A stretch of DNA of 64,000 bases from Papaver somniferum (lineage: Eukaryota; Streptophyta; Magnoliopsida; Ranunculales; Papaveraceae), in assembly GCF_003573695.1 (NCBI RefSeq), contig NC_039363.1:124107302-124171301 (forward strand). Direction: 5' to 3'. The number at the start of each line of letters is the position of its first letter. The first letter of the stretch is position 1. Positions 36,625 through 50,000 of this stretch are shown in pieces. Made by a program: the position numbers and the translations under genes. A model generated the notes under the pieces. It was not told the DNA's origin and did not search any database. It saw only the letters and a program-made list of their open reading frames with translations.

Positions 36625-38252
36625 TGTTAGAGCATTGCTCAATCGAACTCGCATGCGTTGCTATCTCAAGCATGTTTGTCAATGTTAGCTAAGTCTCGGA
36701 CTATGATAGAAAGTGTAGTTGAGCTCAAGGACTTCATGTCGATTCATCATACAAGTAGAAGAACTACTCAAGGAACCGGTGGAACTTCTCGACAAAAAGG
36801 TATGTGAAGACTTAAACTTATCTGTCACTCAAAAGTCTATCTACTCTATCTCCTACTCTTTGAGACAAGAAGTCGTATGCTATATATATAAACTTGGATT
36901 ATACACATTTGGTATTTCGACCCGAGTATACCTCGCATATATATATCTCGAAATATGTGTTGGTTAGCTTTTCGCTTTAACCGAGTTTATCTTTACCATG
37001 TGATGAAAGTCATAATATGTTTCAATCATCTTGAAAATTGCTTTGACGAGAAATGGTGTAACAACTATATAGCGTCCTCTAAGAATGTTTCAATGATTGA
37101 AATGAGAGTTTAGATTACATAACCAATGGTGGACATAAGAATTGTTCTGGAAATACATTGATGTATAAGTCCTATTCCTTGAACCAAAGTTTGCGAAATT
37201 TGTTGATCAGGAGAACCGGAAGAATGGCGTGAGCCAAGTCCGCGAACTCAGTCTGCGAACTGCCGAAGTTCTCAAACCCGAGAATTTCTGCTGGAGTTGA
37301 CAAACTACTTTCGTGAAGCTAAGTCCGCGAACCGGCGAAGTTCTCAAACCCGAGAATTTCTGCTGGAGTTTGTAAACTCTACCCGGTAACTTAAGTCCGC
37401 GAACCTAGTCTGCGAACTTGAGAATGTTATATATCTGAAGATGATTTATCAATTTAAACTTAAAAAGACTAAGGAATACAGTTTGCAAACCCGATATTAT
37501 CAATTGGTTCTTGTTCACCTTGATAATTATCAAAAGACGGAACAAAACCTTTAGGGTTTATCTGTGGGAGACAGATTAATCCTTTGATAGAATTGTCTGT
37601 ATGAGACAGATTTGTTTATTGTCAAAGCCTGCGATTTTGGGTCGTAGGAACTCTTAGTTGTTGGTGAGATCAGCTAAGGGAATCAAGTGCGCAATATCCT
37701 GCTGGGATCAGAGGCGTAGGAGCATAACTGTACCTTGGATCAGTGGGAGATTGATAGAGGTTTAACTACATTCCATCCCGAAGTTAGCTTGGAGTAGGCT
37801 AGTGTCTGTAGCGGCTTAATACAGTGTGTGTTCAATATGGACTAGGTCCCGGGGTTTTTCTGCATTTGCGGTTTCCTCGTTAACAAAATTCTGGTGTCTG
37901 TGTTATTTCTATTTTCACATTATATTGTTTATCTTTATAATTGAAATAATACAGGTTGTGCGTTATAGATCATCAATTAGAATATCCAACCTTTGGTTGT
38001 TGATTTAAATTGATTGATCTTTGGATATTGGTCTTTGGTACCATCTAAGTTATTCCTTGTGTTTGATTAAAGACTCGTTGATTTCTATTAGCTTGAGTAA
38101 ATCAAAACAAGAGAGAGATATTAATTCCTTGAGATACTTTTATCTAGATTGAGTCTGACTGTCTAGTTGATTCTCTAGAAAGTATATCAGAGTTAGTCCA
38201 TACAGATTGCTAAGCGAAATATTGGGTGGTGTTGTTAGACCCCCGCTTTTTC
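36625..38252 (+). repeat. LTR family A copy A2 (plus orientation)
   Basis: It starts TGTTAGAGCATTGCTC at 36625 and ends CCCCGCTTTTTCA at 38252, matching copy A1 in order. It is about 1.63 kb, shorter than A1 because the segment corresponding to 30700-31350 is missing. It abuts the minus-oriented copy at 38253. No 5-bp duplication is visible (left CTAAC, right AGTCT). The zone at 37210-37420 carries repeated GTCCGCGAAC and GAAGTTCTCAAACCCGAG words. Confidence 0.8.
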
Positions 38253-40203
38253 AAGTCTATTCTGAAATATTAGATAAATTTATCTCCCACAGAAATACCT
38301 ATGAAGGTTTTGTTCTGTGTTTTGATAAATCATGGTGAACAGTCTGATCTTATACTCCCGAATAACAGCCTAGAAATATCAATCACCTCACAATAACTTA
38401 ACTATATGGTAGGAGAAGAAGTTATTGCGGAGCCACAAAGTCTGAGACGAAGAACTTTGTGATTACTTTTTATATCTTACTAATCGGAGATAAATCTCGA
38501 GCAAACCTTAGAGAAGATAATACTCAATATGATAGAACAAGTAAGATCAGAATACGCAACTACGGAGAAAATAGTTGGATATGGCTTCAAGAATCCCAAA
38601 TGCAGTCTTTAAGTCGTTAACCTAATATGGTTTTGGAAAAACCTAGGTTAAAGGAGAATCGACTCTAGTACGCAACTAGGACACAGGAAAATGTCGGGAT
38701 TAGGTTTTCCAGTTGCTAGAGTTCTCCCTTATATAGTCTTTCAAATCAGGGTTGCTTACAATAAAAGCTAAGATAGCTTAGTAATAGAGCATTCAATATT
38801 CACCGTTAGATGAAAACCTGATTTAAGATTCAAGCTAAGTCTACTTAAAAATAAAGCAATCAATCTCCACCGTTAGATGGTCTTATCTTGTTACACACAA
38901 ACGAAATATACTTTCATTTAGATATAGGAAACCGTACCTAAACGTGTATATTGAGTTGGCTCAATAATAGTTAATCGAAGTTAGCCATATGAACACTTTT
39001 GTCTTAACCACAATCATCTAACACTTCTAGATAAAATACGATGATCAATCAATCATGAAATATAATCAAATGAATCTAATTGTGTTCCACATAGAGTTGT
39101 TCAATTATTCTCACTCTCATAGAAATATATATGAAAAATTTGAAACAAAATCAGATGATTCGTAATTATACAAAGAACTTATACAAGAATCAATTCATGA
39201 ACATTAAGCCACAGTTTGAAAGATTGTATTCCTTAATTCATAAATGCTTTAGTTGAGTATGAGAATCATACTTAACCTATTTTAGAACTTAACCACTGTG
39301 TTCGCAAACCAGGTACGCAAACAACAGCTTCAGACCTTGGCCTTGTAGAGCCGTTCGCATACTAGGTACACGACCAGCAGTCCCGGACCCAACTCAGGTA
39401 GTACCGTCCGCATACTAGGTACGCAAACAAGGTTCCCAAACTTGACAGTTAAAACCGTTCACATACTAGGTATGCAAAAACGGTTCCCGAACCCGAATCA
39501 TAACAATACAGTTCGCATACTAGGTATGCACACCATTTTGTATCCAGACATGGTTAATTGTTTTAAACTCCCATTTCAATCATTGAAACATCCTTAGAAG
39601 ACGAAAATAGTGTCTGCACAAACTATTAGCTTCAAGTAATTTTTAAGTGATCGAATGATCAATACGAAACTTACCAAGTCGACATCAAATGATTGTATCA
39701 CACAAATCATGTAAGATGTTGCAAGACAATTTCCACATGATCATCTTTTGACTTACAATTTAGTTTCCAACAAATAAATTGTTTCCAACTAAACTCGTCA
39801 AGAATAATGATGAACATAGTTAAACCAAAAATATTCCAACACATATTTCGATAAATAGATACGCGAGATAAACTCAGCTCGAAATATCAAATGTGTATAA
39901 TATAAAAGTCTATGTAGATATACGACTTAGTCTCATTAGAAGATAGAATAGAATAGTATTCTGAGTGATAGGTAAGTTTTAGTCTCCACATACCTTTTGT
40001 TGATGAATTTCCTCAAAGATCTCCTCAGTAGATCTTCGTCTTCAATCGATGAATGTCGTGAAGTCTAAAGCTCAACTACACATTTTATCCTAATCCGAGA
40101 CATAGCTATAAGTAGACTAGAAATCAAGACTATAGTTTTGATTAACTAAAATTGACAAACAAGCTTGAGATAGCAACGCTTGCGAGTTCGACTGAGAAGT
40201 GAT
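38253..40203 (-). repeat. LTR family A copy A3, minus orientation
   Basis: The sequence is the reverse of the family A LTR from its middle (38253, matching about 25245 onward) to near its start (GCAACGCTTGCGAGTTCGAC at about 40172-40191). The last few bases before LINE sequence resumes at about 40204 have decayed. Together with 24603-25655 it brackets the whole nested block, consistent with a minus-oriented LTR element that entered the LINE and later received other insertions and deletions. Confidence 0.75.
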
Positions 40204-41070
40204 CAAGGAAACTATAACTATAGTGATTTCCCTAGGCAAAATATATGGAAGATTCAAGCAATTCCGAAAATCGAATTATTTGTCTGGAAATCATCTCAGA
40301 AAGCTCTTTCAACTTACTCAAGACTCAGGGCGCATAGTACAGAAATAAATACGAAATGGTCAATGTGTAACTCACAGGAGTAAGAAACAAAATAACATCT
40401 AATTCGGCTATGGCCTTTGCAAGAGTTATATAGTCATATCTTGGTTGATTTGGAAGCATAATATGCAGCAGTGTTCGACAAAATCGATCCTAACCCGAAT
40501 AACCTTATAGAAGAAATCAAGAAATTCATGCAACACACTCCTCAGGAAAAGATGCAAAAGGCAATGATGATTCAAAGAAAAAGTACTCCCAAGCGAGAAA
40601 CGGTCTAACTTGTATAATTTTTATTTATGTTGCCTTTAAAAAAAAAAAGAAAACTCTTCCACGGAATATGCCTTTATCCTTTACTCTATGGACAATGAAA
40701 CCTTTACGCACATTTCAGCAGGATCGGAGTAGGCTTCTTCGACCTTTCATGCAGAGTCGAAAGCTTTGCTAAAAGCTTCTACATGTTTAAGTGAAAACAT
40801 ATTGTCCAGCGTTTCAATAGTAACTGACAGCAAAACACTGGCAGAGACAATCAACATGACATGCAAAGATTCACCTTGGAATGCCGAAAATGTCAAAAAA
40901 GAAACAGTCTTAATTCTGGAAAAACTTCCATAAGCTCAGGTAAAATATATAAACATGAAGTATAATTCTGTTGCGGATTACATTGCTAAAGAAGCTCGTC
41001 TAAAGAATCTTTAGCATATGTCATCCCAACTTCAGCTAAGAGTCTCAACATCAAGTGTTGTTCCAATGTT
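40204..41070 (+). pseudogene. LINE fragment, second part (zf-RVT and RNase H)
   Basis: The plus strand resumes with NYNYSDFPRQNIWKIQAIPK and IELFVWKSSQKAL, the zf-RVT segment, followed near 40740-41010 by RNase H pieces: FHAESKALLKAS, IVTDSKTLAETIN and YNSVADYIAKEAR. This is the continuation of the LINE at 23411-24602. Stops and frame changes are present. The 3' end after about 41070 is not sharply defined. Confidence 0.82.
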
Positions 41071-41621
41071 TTCTATAAAAATGAGCTTTTAAATCTATTG
41101 TGCTATACTAGAAATAAGTCGTGATGTAAAGATACAACATGAGGTTAACAGAGAGTTCTAATAAATCTCTAGAGATAGCTCGTGCCGTAACGGCACTGCT
41201 TTAATTTGATATCTGACTGGTGTAATTTTTCTTTTTTTACGGACTTTAAATCGTGTTCCTTTGCAAGAAAGTTTTCTATTTTGTTTTAAGCGAAAATAAT
41301 GTCTATAAATACATTGTAAAATTATTCATATACATTATCCAAAAACGAACACAAAACCATCTAAGTAATAGTGTGTATGCATATCTCACTTATGAGTTAT
41401 GAATAGACATAAACAAATAAATCCTATTTCCCAATAAATTCATCATGCCACCACTAAATCCAATTAATGCATGTATGATATATTATGATTTCATTTAATG
41501 TTTCTTTGAATATCTTAAGTTAAGAGTTTATGTAATAATTAAAGATTAATTAATTTTGATTCATAATGAGAGGGGTTACAGAAACGACGACCGTCAGATG
41601 TCTTTCGTTGGGATGAGACCG

Positions 41622-41669
41622 GGATGGTCGGACGCAACGTTTGTCTCTCAAAATGTTATCCGACCATCC
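41622..41669. repeat. Short inverted repeat, 11-bp arms
   Basis: GGATGGTCGGA at 41622-41632 and TCCGACCATCC at 41659-41669 are perfect inverted arms with a 26-nt loop. Surrounding GAGAC and GTCTC words add partial pairing. It could be the end of a small element or a folded RNA. No coding sequence lies nearby. Confidence 0.8.
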
Positions 41670-41971
41670 AAGCTCAAAAACCCATTCTGTTTTGTATTAT
41701 AGATTATTTAATTAGTACATTATATCCTTCCCATAAAAATAAAATAAAATAACTCTTAAAAAAGCAGATAAATAAAGTATTGATATGTTTTCCAACTTGC
41801 CCATGAAGAAATAACATATTTGCTATTTATAATAGTATATTTCATTTGATATTATTATAACACAAAGGGGTGCTTCTAGGGCCTGATTCGATCTATTTCA
41901 TAACCAGTTGCAACTTCAGGGGTGTATATGCAACCACGAAGACTGAAGTTATGATGGAAAAAAAATCGCAC

Positions 41972-42352
41972 ACAAATTTCAGAGAAAATCATTTGATGAT
42001 AATGTAACTTATATTTGTATTGGTGATCCCTCAGCACCAAATAACCTTTGCAACATGCAGTTCACATTATACAACCATGCCTTAACGTTATCTAGCTAAT
42101 TTTAGGCCTTCCACAAGAATGATTTCTTGAAAGTATTGAAGAGCAAACTATACATATGTTGAAACACTAATGATGCATAAAATGGTTGAGTGGGACTAAG
42201 AATGTGATCCATATCGGAATCAGTATCAATATAAGGCCAACATGAACTAAAATATAAATTCCCCTTTAATATAATTTAGAAAAAAAGGTTTCTTACACTG
42301 CCTTTGTGGAAATCAAGATACGGAGGAATCAGATCGTCATACGTAACCATGG
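41972..42352 (-). pseudogene. Decayed duplicate of the last two exons of the cyclase gene
   Basis: 41972-42152 matches the last exon and flank of the cyclase gene (43990-44163), and 42292-42352 matches its fifth exon region (44370-44435), in the same order and strand. Several substitutions and indels break the reading frame, for example in the block matching the final CILIR residues. It is a partial tandem copy about 2 kb downstream of the functional exons. Confidence 0.8.
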
Positions 42353-43016
42353 GCGTGGGTATATACCTGACAAGTTGTGATAATCAAGAAAGAGAAAAGA
42401 CAGCAATCGAACGTTAGCCTAGCTTCTAAGTGGATGTAAAAAGGTTGAGTATCGCTTATTTGGTAATAAAAATTTTCCCAATATCTATTGGCGCCGAGTA
42501 AGGGGATAAAACCTAAAAAATATAATTCACGAACAGAAACATGCGATTGGACTTCATGATTTATTTATTTTTTGGATTTTCTCTCTTGGTCGACGACAAA
42601 AAATATTGGGGCAAAAAGAAAGAGCCAGATGTAGTGCTCCACACTACAAAGAAGATCAAATATCAACTTACAAGCTCTACTATGCAAGTATGATCATGAA
42701 AACCTCAAAGAGGCAAAGGAGAACAAAACACAAAACTCTATTCGGTTACCAGGAAAGATAAAACAGTCTCATACAAATTAGGGCTTCACAAAGGCACATG
42801 TGCCAGCCATACTGTTATATATTACTAACTACACTGGTTGCTCTATTAGGGGTGCCCTCAAGCATGGGATATGACACCAGAGTAAAAGAAAGAGCTTTCA
42901 CGAGATTATCATAAGAGAAAGAAGAAAAAGGAGAAAAGAAGAAAATATGTAGCTTAGTGTTGGAATACAATCTCTATTTATAATTAAAAAATAAATATAT
43001 TAAGCTTGGATTCGTA

Positions 43017-43479
43017 CAGTAAAACTGTTTTAATATAATAATCGATAATATAATAGTCTCGCTAAAATAATAAGATTTTATGGTCCTGACTCGGGTTCTT
43101 AGTGTTAATAATAAATTCAATAATATTATAATATAATACATTCCAAAAGTTCCCCTTAAACATTAATAGGTCCCAAATATAATATACTAAGATAATAATT
43201 CTATTAGAAAAAAAAAATTCATAATATGTTAAATTGAGCCGTAAATTATGTGTTAAATATTATTTGTATTTTATTAGGGTCTATGCTTAGTATAATACCT
43301 ACGACTCCCAATGGTTTACCATAATTTTTCAAGTTCAAAAATTTAGAAATTGTTCTTTAAATTAATATGTTATTAATATATCTGTAAAATAATAAATTAT
43401 TAAATTATTCATTATATAATCTCTTCAAAATAATAGGATTAGGTGGTCTGAAACCTATTATTTTTTAGAGATTTTACTG
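43017..43479. mobile_element. Emigrant-like MITE, copy 1, TSD TA
   Basis: 463 bp bounded by CAGTAAAAC on the left and ATTTTACTG on the right, with TA on each side (43015-43016, 43480-43481). The termini agree with the CAGTAAAACC type of Emigrant/Lemi (pogo-like, Tc1/mariner) elements of plants. The interior is very AT-rich and includes GGTCCTGACTCGGGTTCTTA, shared with copy 2. It has no coding capacity. Confidence 0.88.
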
Positions 43480-44017
43480 TACTTATCATAAAAAACTGCA
43501 ATTCGTAGTTATCATACAATCAAGAAGATGATTTATGTTTATCTAATCCAATTTCGGTTGAGATACGTAGAGGACAAGCTAGACTTGTCAAAGTCCAGTT
43601 CCCCAAATCTTTATTGGGCCAAAGGTCTTGTTGGTTGAGCATATTTGGTATCTAAGCAAACTTCGGTCAGGCCACTAGATAGATCGAAGGTCATATAAAG
43701 CAGAGTCATTTAATTTGACAATGTTAAGTTGCGCGACAAATTTTGCCGTGTGGAAGTGGAAATCTTAATCAATGCAAATTCATCATTTTTATACTATGGC
43801 GTAGGCGTTCCTTTGGACAAGTAGCTTATTTTCTAGTTATACAGCAGTACAATTGAAATTGTTACAGCGGAGAGGTGCATAACCGTTACAACTATATCAA
43901 AACCAGGTACTGATTCAAACTACTATATCAAAACCAATTATAACTATAGAGGTGCATAACCGTAAAAACGGAATTATTAATGATTACAATAAACTTGCAC
44001 AAAAACATCAGAGACAA

Positions 44018-47000
44018 TCATCTGATGAGAATGCATCGTATTGGTGATCCCTCGGCACCAAATAACCTTAGCAGCAAGCAGTGCACATTGTACATTCCTG
44101 CCTTAACGTCATCCAATTTTAGGCCTTCCACAAGAATGATCTCCTGAAAGTATTTAAGAGGCCACTGTTAAACATGTTCAACACCAATGTTTCTTGAAAA
44201 TTCCTAAGCGGTAAAATGATCCATATTGTCGTCAACGACAAATCATTCGTTAATCATCCAGATACAGAATTATATAAAGAAACATATAGGTTTTATTGTA
44301 ATTAAGCAGACACTCCATAATAGGGGAACTTGATATAATGGCAACAAGACCTGAAACATAAAGAGTTTTCTTACCCTGCCTTCGAGGAAAACAAGATGAG
44401 AAGTAATTAGATCGTCATACGCAGCAACAGATAAGTAATCAACTCTTAGATTTCACAATAAATTTATTGAACCATCAGCACAATTGTTTTGCAAGTAGAA
44501 AATGCAAATGAAAATAGCATGTTGACTAACGAAGTGTGTATTGGTATTACGTGCAAGGGAACATAGCAACATATTTGTATAATTTGATTGTGAAAAAAAA
44601 ATATCGTGGATACGAAACGGCTTACCAACTAGCTTGATATCAGTGTTTTCTACTAGCCATTTTGCACCATCTCTCATAAATCCTACATAGCTTGTATCGA
44701 ACTCACTTTTCCACATGAGTTTCCTGAGTCGGAAAAACAAAATTGATTTTAATTGACATTTACACTCGATTATAACAATCTTACCGATTCTAGTACAGTT
44801 CGTGATCAAAAGGACACATTATGAGGGAACAATGTCAGATAGATACGGGAACGGGCAAAATGAAGCCTCTTTAAAAAAAATCGATACCAAGAACAAGAAA
44901 ATGGTAATGTGAAAAGTATGTATTGTCTGTCAGTGTTTAATGTTCTGAAAAGAACACGACTAACTCCTTTAGGGATGTTTAAGGATTTCATAACTTCACC
45001 TGTAAGAGTGGAGAAACTTTTATTAGAAAACCCATGGCAATGACAGCTGATGCACACAACTTTTAATGTTATTTAGATTTACATTGACAGTTTAAATGAA
45101 CCATGCTTATTCTAGCATATCGCTGTAATTGAAGTTTAATATTTGAATATAATAAAGACGATTTTAGTAGAAATTACCAGTTATATTCTTGTTTCTTGGA
45201 ACATCCATTAATAATGCCGGACCTGTTAGAACCAAACATTAAAGAAAAACCATAGCACTATCAAGTTCCATGGACATGCTAATGCCAAAGAACTAGGAAA
45301 AACTAGCCTAAGAAATGATCCTTTGAGCAAAAAAGTTCATTAGACATACAATAAAACTTTTTTTTGATATAATACTCGATGATATAAGTTTTGGTAAAAT
45401 AATAAAATTTGTTGGTCCTGACTCGGGCTCTTAGTGTTAAAATAATAAATTCAATAATATTATAATATAACACATTCCGAAAGTTCTCATTAAACATTAA
45501 TATAATAATTCTATTACAAAAATAAAAAATAATTATCATAATATGTTAAAATGAACCATAAATTATGTGTTAAATATTATTTGTATTTTATTAGGGTCTG
45601 TGATTAGTATAATACCTACGACTCCCAATGGTTTATTATCTAGAAACTTCTATCAAATTAGTCAATGGGTGCACATATTAGGTACTTTGTATCAAACCAC
45701 AATTGTTCAAGTTCAAAAATTTAGAAATTGTTATTTAAATTAATATGTTATTAATAATAATAAAATTAATTTAAATATATGTTATTAGTATATCTATAAA
45801 ATAATAAATTATTAAATTATCTATCATATAATATCTCTTTAAAATAAGAGGATTGGGTGGTCTGAAACCTATTATTTTATATTTACTGTACTAACTCTTT
45901 TCTATACTCGCGTTTTTAGGGGCCACCCGAAAGGATTTAGGGGCCATCAATTTATACCCAGCCAAAGACTCTAGTTAAGGGGTACCCTATATGATATTGA
46001 AGTTACATAAATGCCCTTCTGGTAAAACTGTATAAAAACCAAATCAAAAAAAATTCTACTCATTTCAACTCTTCTTCTTCCAGTTTCATATTATCTTCCG
46101 ATTGTGGAAGAAAATTTTTTTTTCCCTCGTTCTTGTGTTCAACCGAAACATCGCCGCGAATCGTAAAATCAAAACATCGTCGATTCGTTTATAAAACAAT
46201 GGATAAGGGAAATGAAACCCACGGACCTAGAACCAAAAACGTTGCTCGGGGTATCGATCCAAAGATTGGGATTTTAGCAAGAAATAAAGAAATTCTTGCT
46301 ACAAATGAAGAAGAACGCGAAGAAGAAGTACCCGTCGATGTAGTCGGTGGTGGCGATTCCGATAGTCAAACACTTCCTCAACTTCAAATGGCCCCAATTA
46401 GGTAAGAATCTATCATTTTTGGGGTTTATTTCACTTTAATTCGACGAATCGAGAAAGAAATTTTCTAGGGTTTTCGGTTATTTATCCAGATTCGGGCGAT
46501 ATTCATGCTTATTTACTTCCGAATGTAGTCGTGTTCTTCATTTCTCAAGAACATCGACAGTATTCGGGAGAAATATTTGATGGTTATCGGCCGAATACTG
46601 TTGGCCATATCTTCCTGGATACAAACTGGTAATAATCGGTAGTTTAATGAAATTTTTGGCTCCCCAATATATTTAAGTAGACACACAGTATTCGGAAGTA
46701 CACTCACTACCGATATATATATATATATATTGAAAAAATCTCAAAATTTCTGATATAGGAAAAATCCCATTTTGGGGCGAGTATTTATTCGGAAGACAAT
46801 ATAATGTTTTATACCTCCGATTATGTAGGATAAAATTTTAGAGTTTCTGAACTCCAGTTGATGAATATTCGGTTGTAAACATGTTTAGTTATATTCCGAT
46901 TGTTTTTCATTCGGGAAAAATATGTGTCTTCTTACTTCCGAATTTGTTTATTCGGGTTATAGTTTTGTACTTTTGCTTCCGATTGTGTAGGATGAAAAAT

Positions 47001-50000
47001 TTAGATCTTCTGAACTCCAATTGATGCATATTCGGTTGTAAATATGTTTAGTTAGCTTTCGATTGTTTTGTATTCGGGAAACAGTATGTTTCTTTTTACG
47101 TCCGAATGTGTACATTCGGGTTATATTTCCATACTTTGTCTTCCGATTGTATAGTTTGTAAATATTGTTCCTTTCTTTGTTGTTTAGACAAAGTCGAGAA
47201 AGGAGGAAGAAAGCGACAACTAGTGCTAGGAGGGAAAGGAGTGCCAAAGATAATTCAAGTGCTCAACAAAGCTTACAAGAACAAAGCAGTCAACAAGGAG
47301 TGCAACCAAGTGCTGAACAAAGTGTAGAACAACAAGGCAGTGAACAAGGGGTGCAACCAAGTGTTGAACAAGCCGCTCAACAAAGTGCAGAACCAACTGC
47401 TCCACAAGTTACACCCCACCATGAAATTGAAACCAGTTGATCCAGTGCCAAGAGTAGAAGAAGGACAACCAAGTGGTACCCAAAACGCCAAAAAAGGAAA
47501 AGATGGTGTAAAGAAGGATATTGCTAAGAAAGCATCACATCTTGTCCCTCAGCACTTGAAGAAGAAGGGTTATTCCAGCAGGCACAATCCTTGGGCTACC
47601 GGCGGATGGAGGAAGATTGTTATTTGGATACAAAGATCATGGGCCAGAGAAATATACGAAACGAGGTAATAAAATTACTATTTTTGTTAATGTCTTGTCT
47701 ATGTGTATATCGTATATTTGTATTAAGGATTTTTTATGTACTTTAATAGATCATCAAGATCGGACCGTCTACTCAAACCTACCGCCGCACCAACAAAAAT
47801 GCTTGCATGGCCTTTATCCGGTGAATGTGAAAGGTTCAAGTCAATTGTTGCCAACTCGGGGTTAGCTAATGCCGCCGAGAATTCATTGTTGGAACATGAT
47901 CGTGTGGCCATATCGGCGTTCGTGGAGAGAATGTATCCTGAGACCGATACTTTCCATATGCCGTTTGGGGAGATGACGATTACTCCGGATGATGTTGTGC
48001 AGATTCTTAACCTTCCCGACCAAGGCACAGCTGTGAAGTTTAACTACACAAAGCAGTTAAGTTGGGCACAACTTTATGCTCTAACTAAAAAGTGCTTAGG
48101 TTGGGATGAAGAGACAACAACAACAGAGTTTAGGAGGCATGCAAGTTACAGAACAAGACAGATCAACATTACAGCTTTGATGAATATGTTCGAGGCACCT
48201 TGGAGAAGGAAAAGAATGGAACGTTAACTGATGAGCAAGTGAACCACGCTGCCACCGCATATCTCCTTTGTGTATTGGGATGTGTCATATTCCCCAATAC
48301 TTCTGGCAACCGGATCGACGCCAACCTTATACAACTTTTGGATCCTCTCCATGAAGTCGGTGACTATTCTTGGGGCACGGCATGCCTAGCATTCTTGATG
48401 GAAGAGTTGAGAAAGGCTTCGAGGCTAGGAACCTGCCAAGTTGCCGGGAACGTGGCTCTATTGCAGGTTTTTTCTTTAACTCTATAACTCACTCTATAGT
48501 TATTCGGTAGACAATACATATGATGCATATCATAACTCCAAATGACGCATATTCGGTAGGAAATGATCCATCTCTTTTTCCGAATGTTGGTTATTCGGTG
48601 GCTAGGTACTTATTTGTTTTCCGATTATATATATCGGAAATATTCTTTTGATATTAGAACCGAATATACAGGCCAGAAAAACTATAGGTTACTGAACTCC
48701 AAATGACGCATATTCGGTAGGAAATGATCCATCTCTTTTCCGAATGTTGGTTATTCGGTGGCTAGGTACTTATTTGTTTTCCGATTATATATAATCGGAA
48801 ATATTCTTTTGATATTAGAACCGAATATACAGGCCAGAAAAACTATAGGTTACTGAACTCCAAATGACGCATATTCGGTAGGAAATGATCCATCTCTTTT
48901 TCCGAATGGTTATTCGGTGGCTAGGTACTTATTTTATTTCCGATTATATATAATCGGAAATATTCTTTTGATATTAGAACCGAATATACAGGCCAAAAAA
49001 CTATAGGTTACTGAACTCCAAATGACGCATATTCGTAGGAAATGATCCATATCTATTTCCGAATGTTGGTATTCGGTGGATAGGTACTCAGTTTTATTTC
49101 CGATTATTATAATCGGAAATAATGTTTGGAAATTACTACCGAATATACACAATCTATTTACTAAAACTTGGTTTCTTATGTATATAGGCATGGATCTATG
49201 ACCACTTCCCTATCCTGAAGTTGGCCGGAGAGAACCCGGGGTGGTGCAAAGGTACTCCTAGAGGAACAAAGTATATATTTGAAGACAACCGTTCTAGGAC
49301 AAAAGAGCAGCAGTTGATTCGCATGAGGGAGATTTTGGACCAATTGAAGGCCTCGGACGTATGCTTTGATCCATACAAGGAAGATCGAGCCAGTGGGCAT
49401 ATAAATGTTCGGTCGGACTTGTCCCTTTATTTTGGACCATTGTGGCACCCCACAGGATATGTGATGTATAACCCCTCTAGGGTGATGCGACAACACGGGT
49501 ATATACAACATCAACCTGTGGAGAAAATGGGGGATTACTACAAATTGGAGTTGGAGTTGTGCTCTTCTAGTGGTGATAATCTCACGATTGTTCACACAGG
49601 CCCACCTACTGTTCTTGATAACTGGGATAAGAGGAATGACTTCATTATCGACACTGGTAGACGAACCACCCGAGGTGATGAAAATTCTCCAGACTATATG
49701 AGTTGGTATAACAAGGTATCACATCCTTTGGTTATCCGTGAAATCAAATCCAACACTACTGCGGCGGGTTCAAGTTATAATTGTATCATCAAAGACAAAC
49801 CAGCTGGTTATGATAGACTGGTGCGTGTTCTTATATTTTTGTTCATTTTATATTATTCCTATAAATCTTAGGTAATTACCGTTTGATGTTATGTCATTAC
49901 GTATAAAAAACAGGTGAATAGGTTCAAGCGTGTTTCCAAAATGTTAACTGCATGCCTGAAGAGCGGAGATCCCATGCCAGCTGAGAAGATCAAAGAGGCT

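Larger units (their letters stand above)
41071..44017. other. Intergenic region downstream of the cyclase gene
   Basis: About 2.9 kb with a short inverted repeat (41622-41669), a decayed duplicate of the cyclase gene 3' end (41972-42352) and an Emigrant-like MITE (43017-43479). The remainder is AT-rich and unassigned. Confidence 0.5.

Noticed and set aside
36625..38252. Copy A2 as a simple solo-LTR insertion
   Set aside because: The flanking bases (CTAAC and AGTCT) do not form a target duplication and the left flank is not the expected reverse LTR sequence, so rearrangement is more likely.
44806..45057. 83-codon frame at the cyclase locus as a separate gene
   Set aside because: Its middle is exon 3 of the cyclase gene read through both introns; the flanking residues are intronic.
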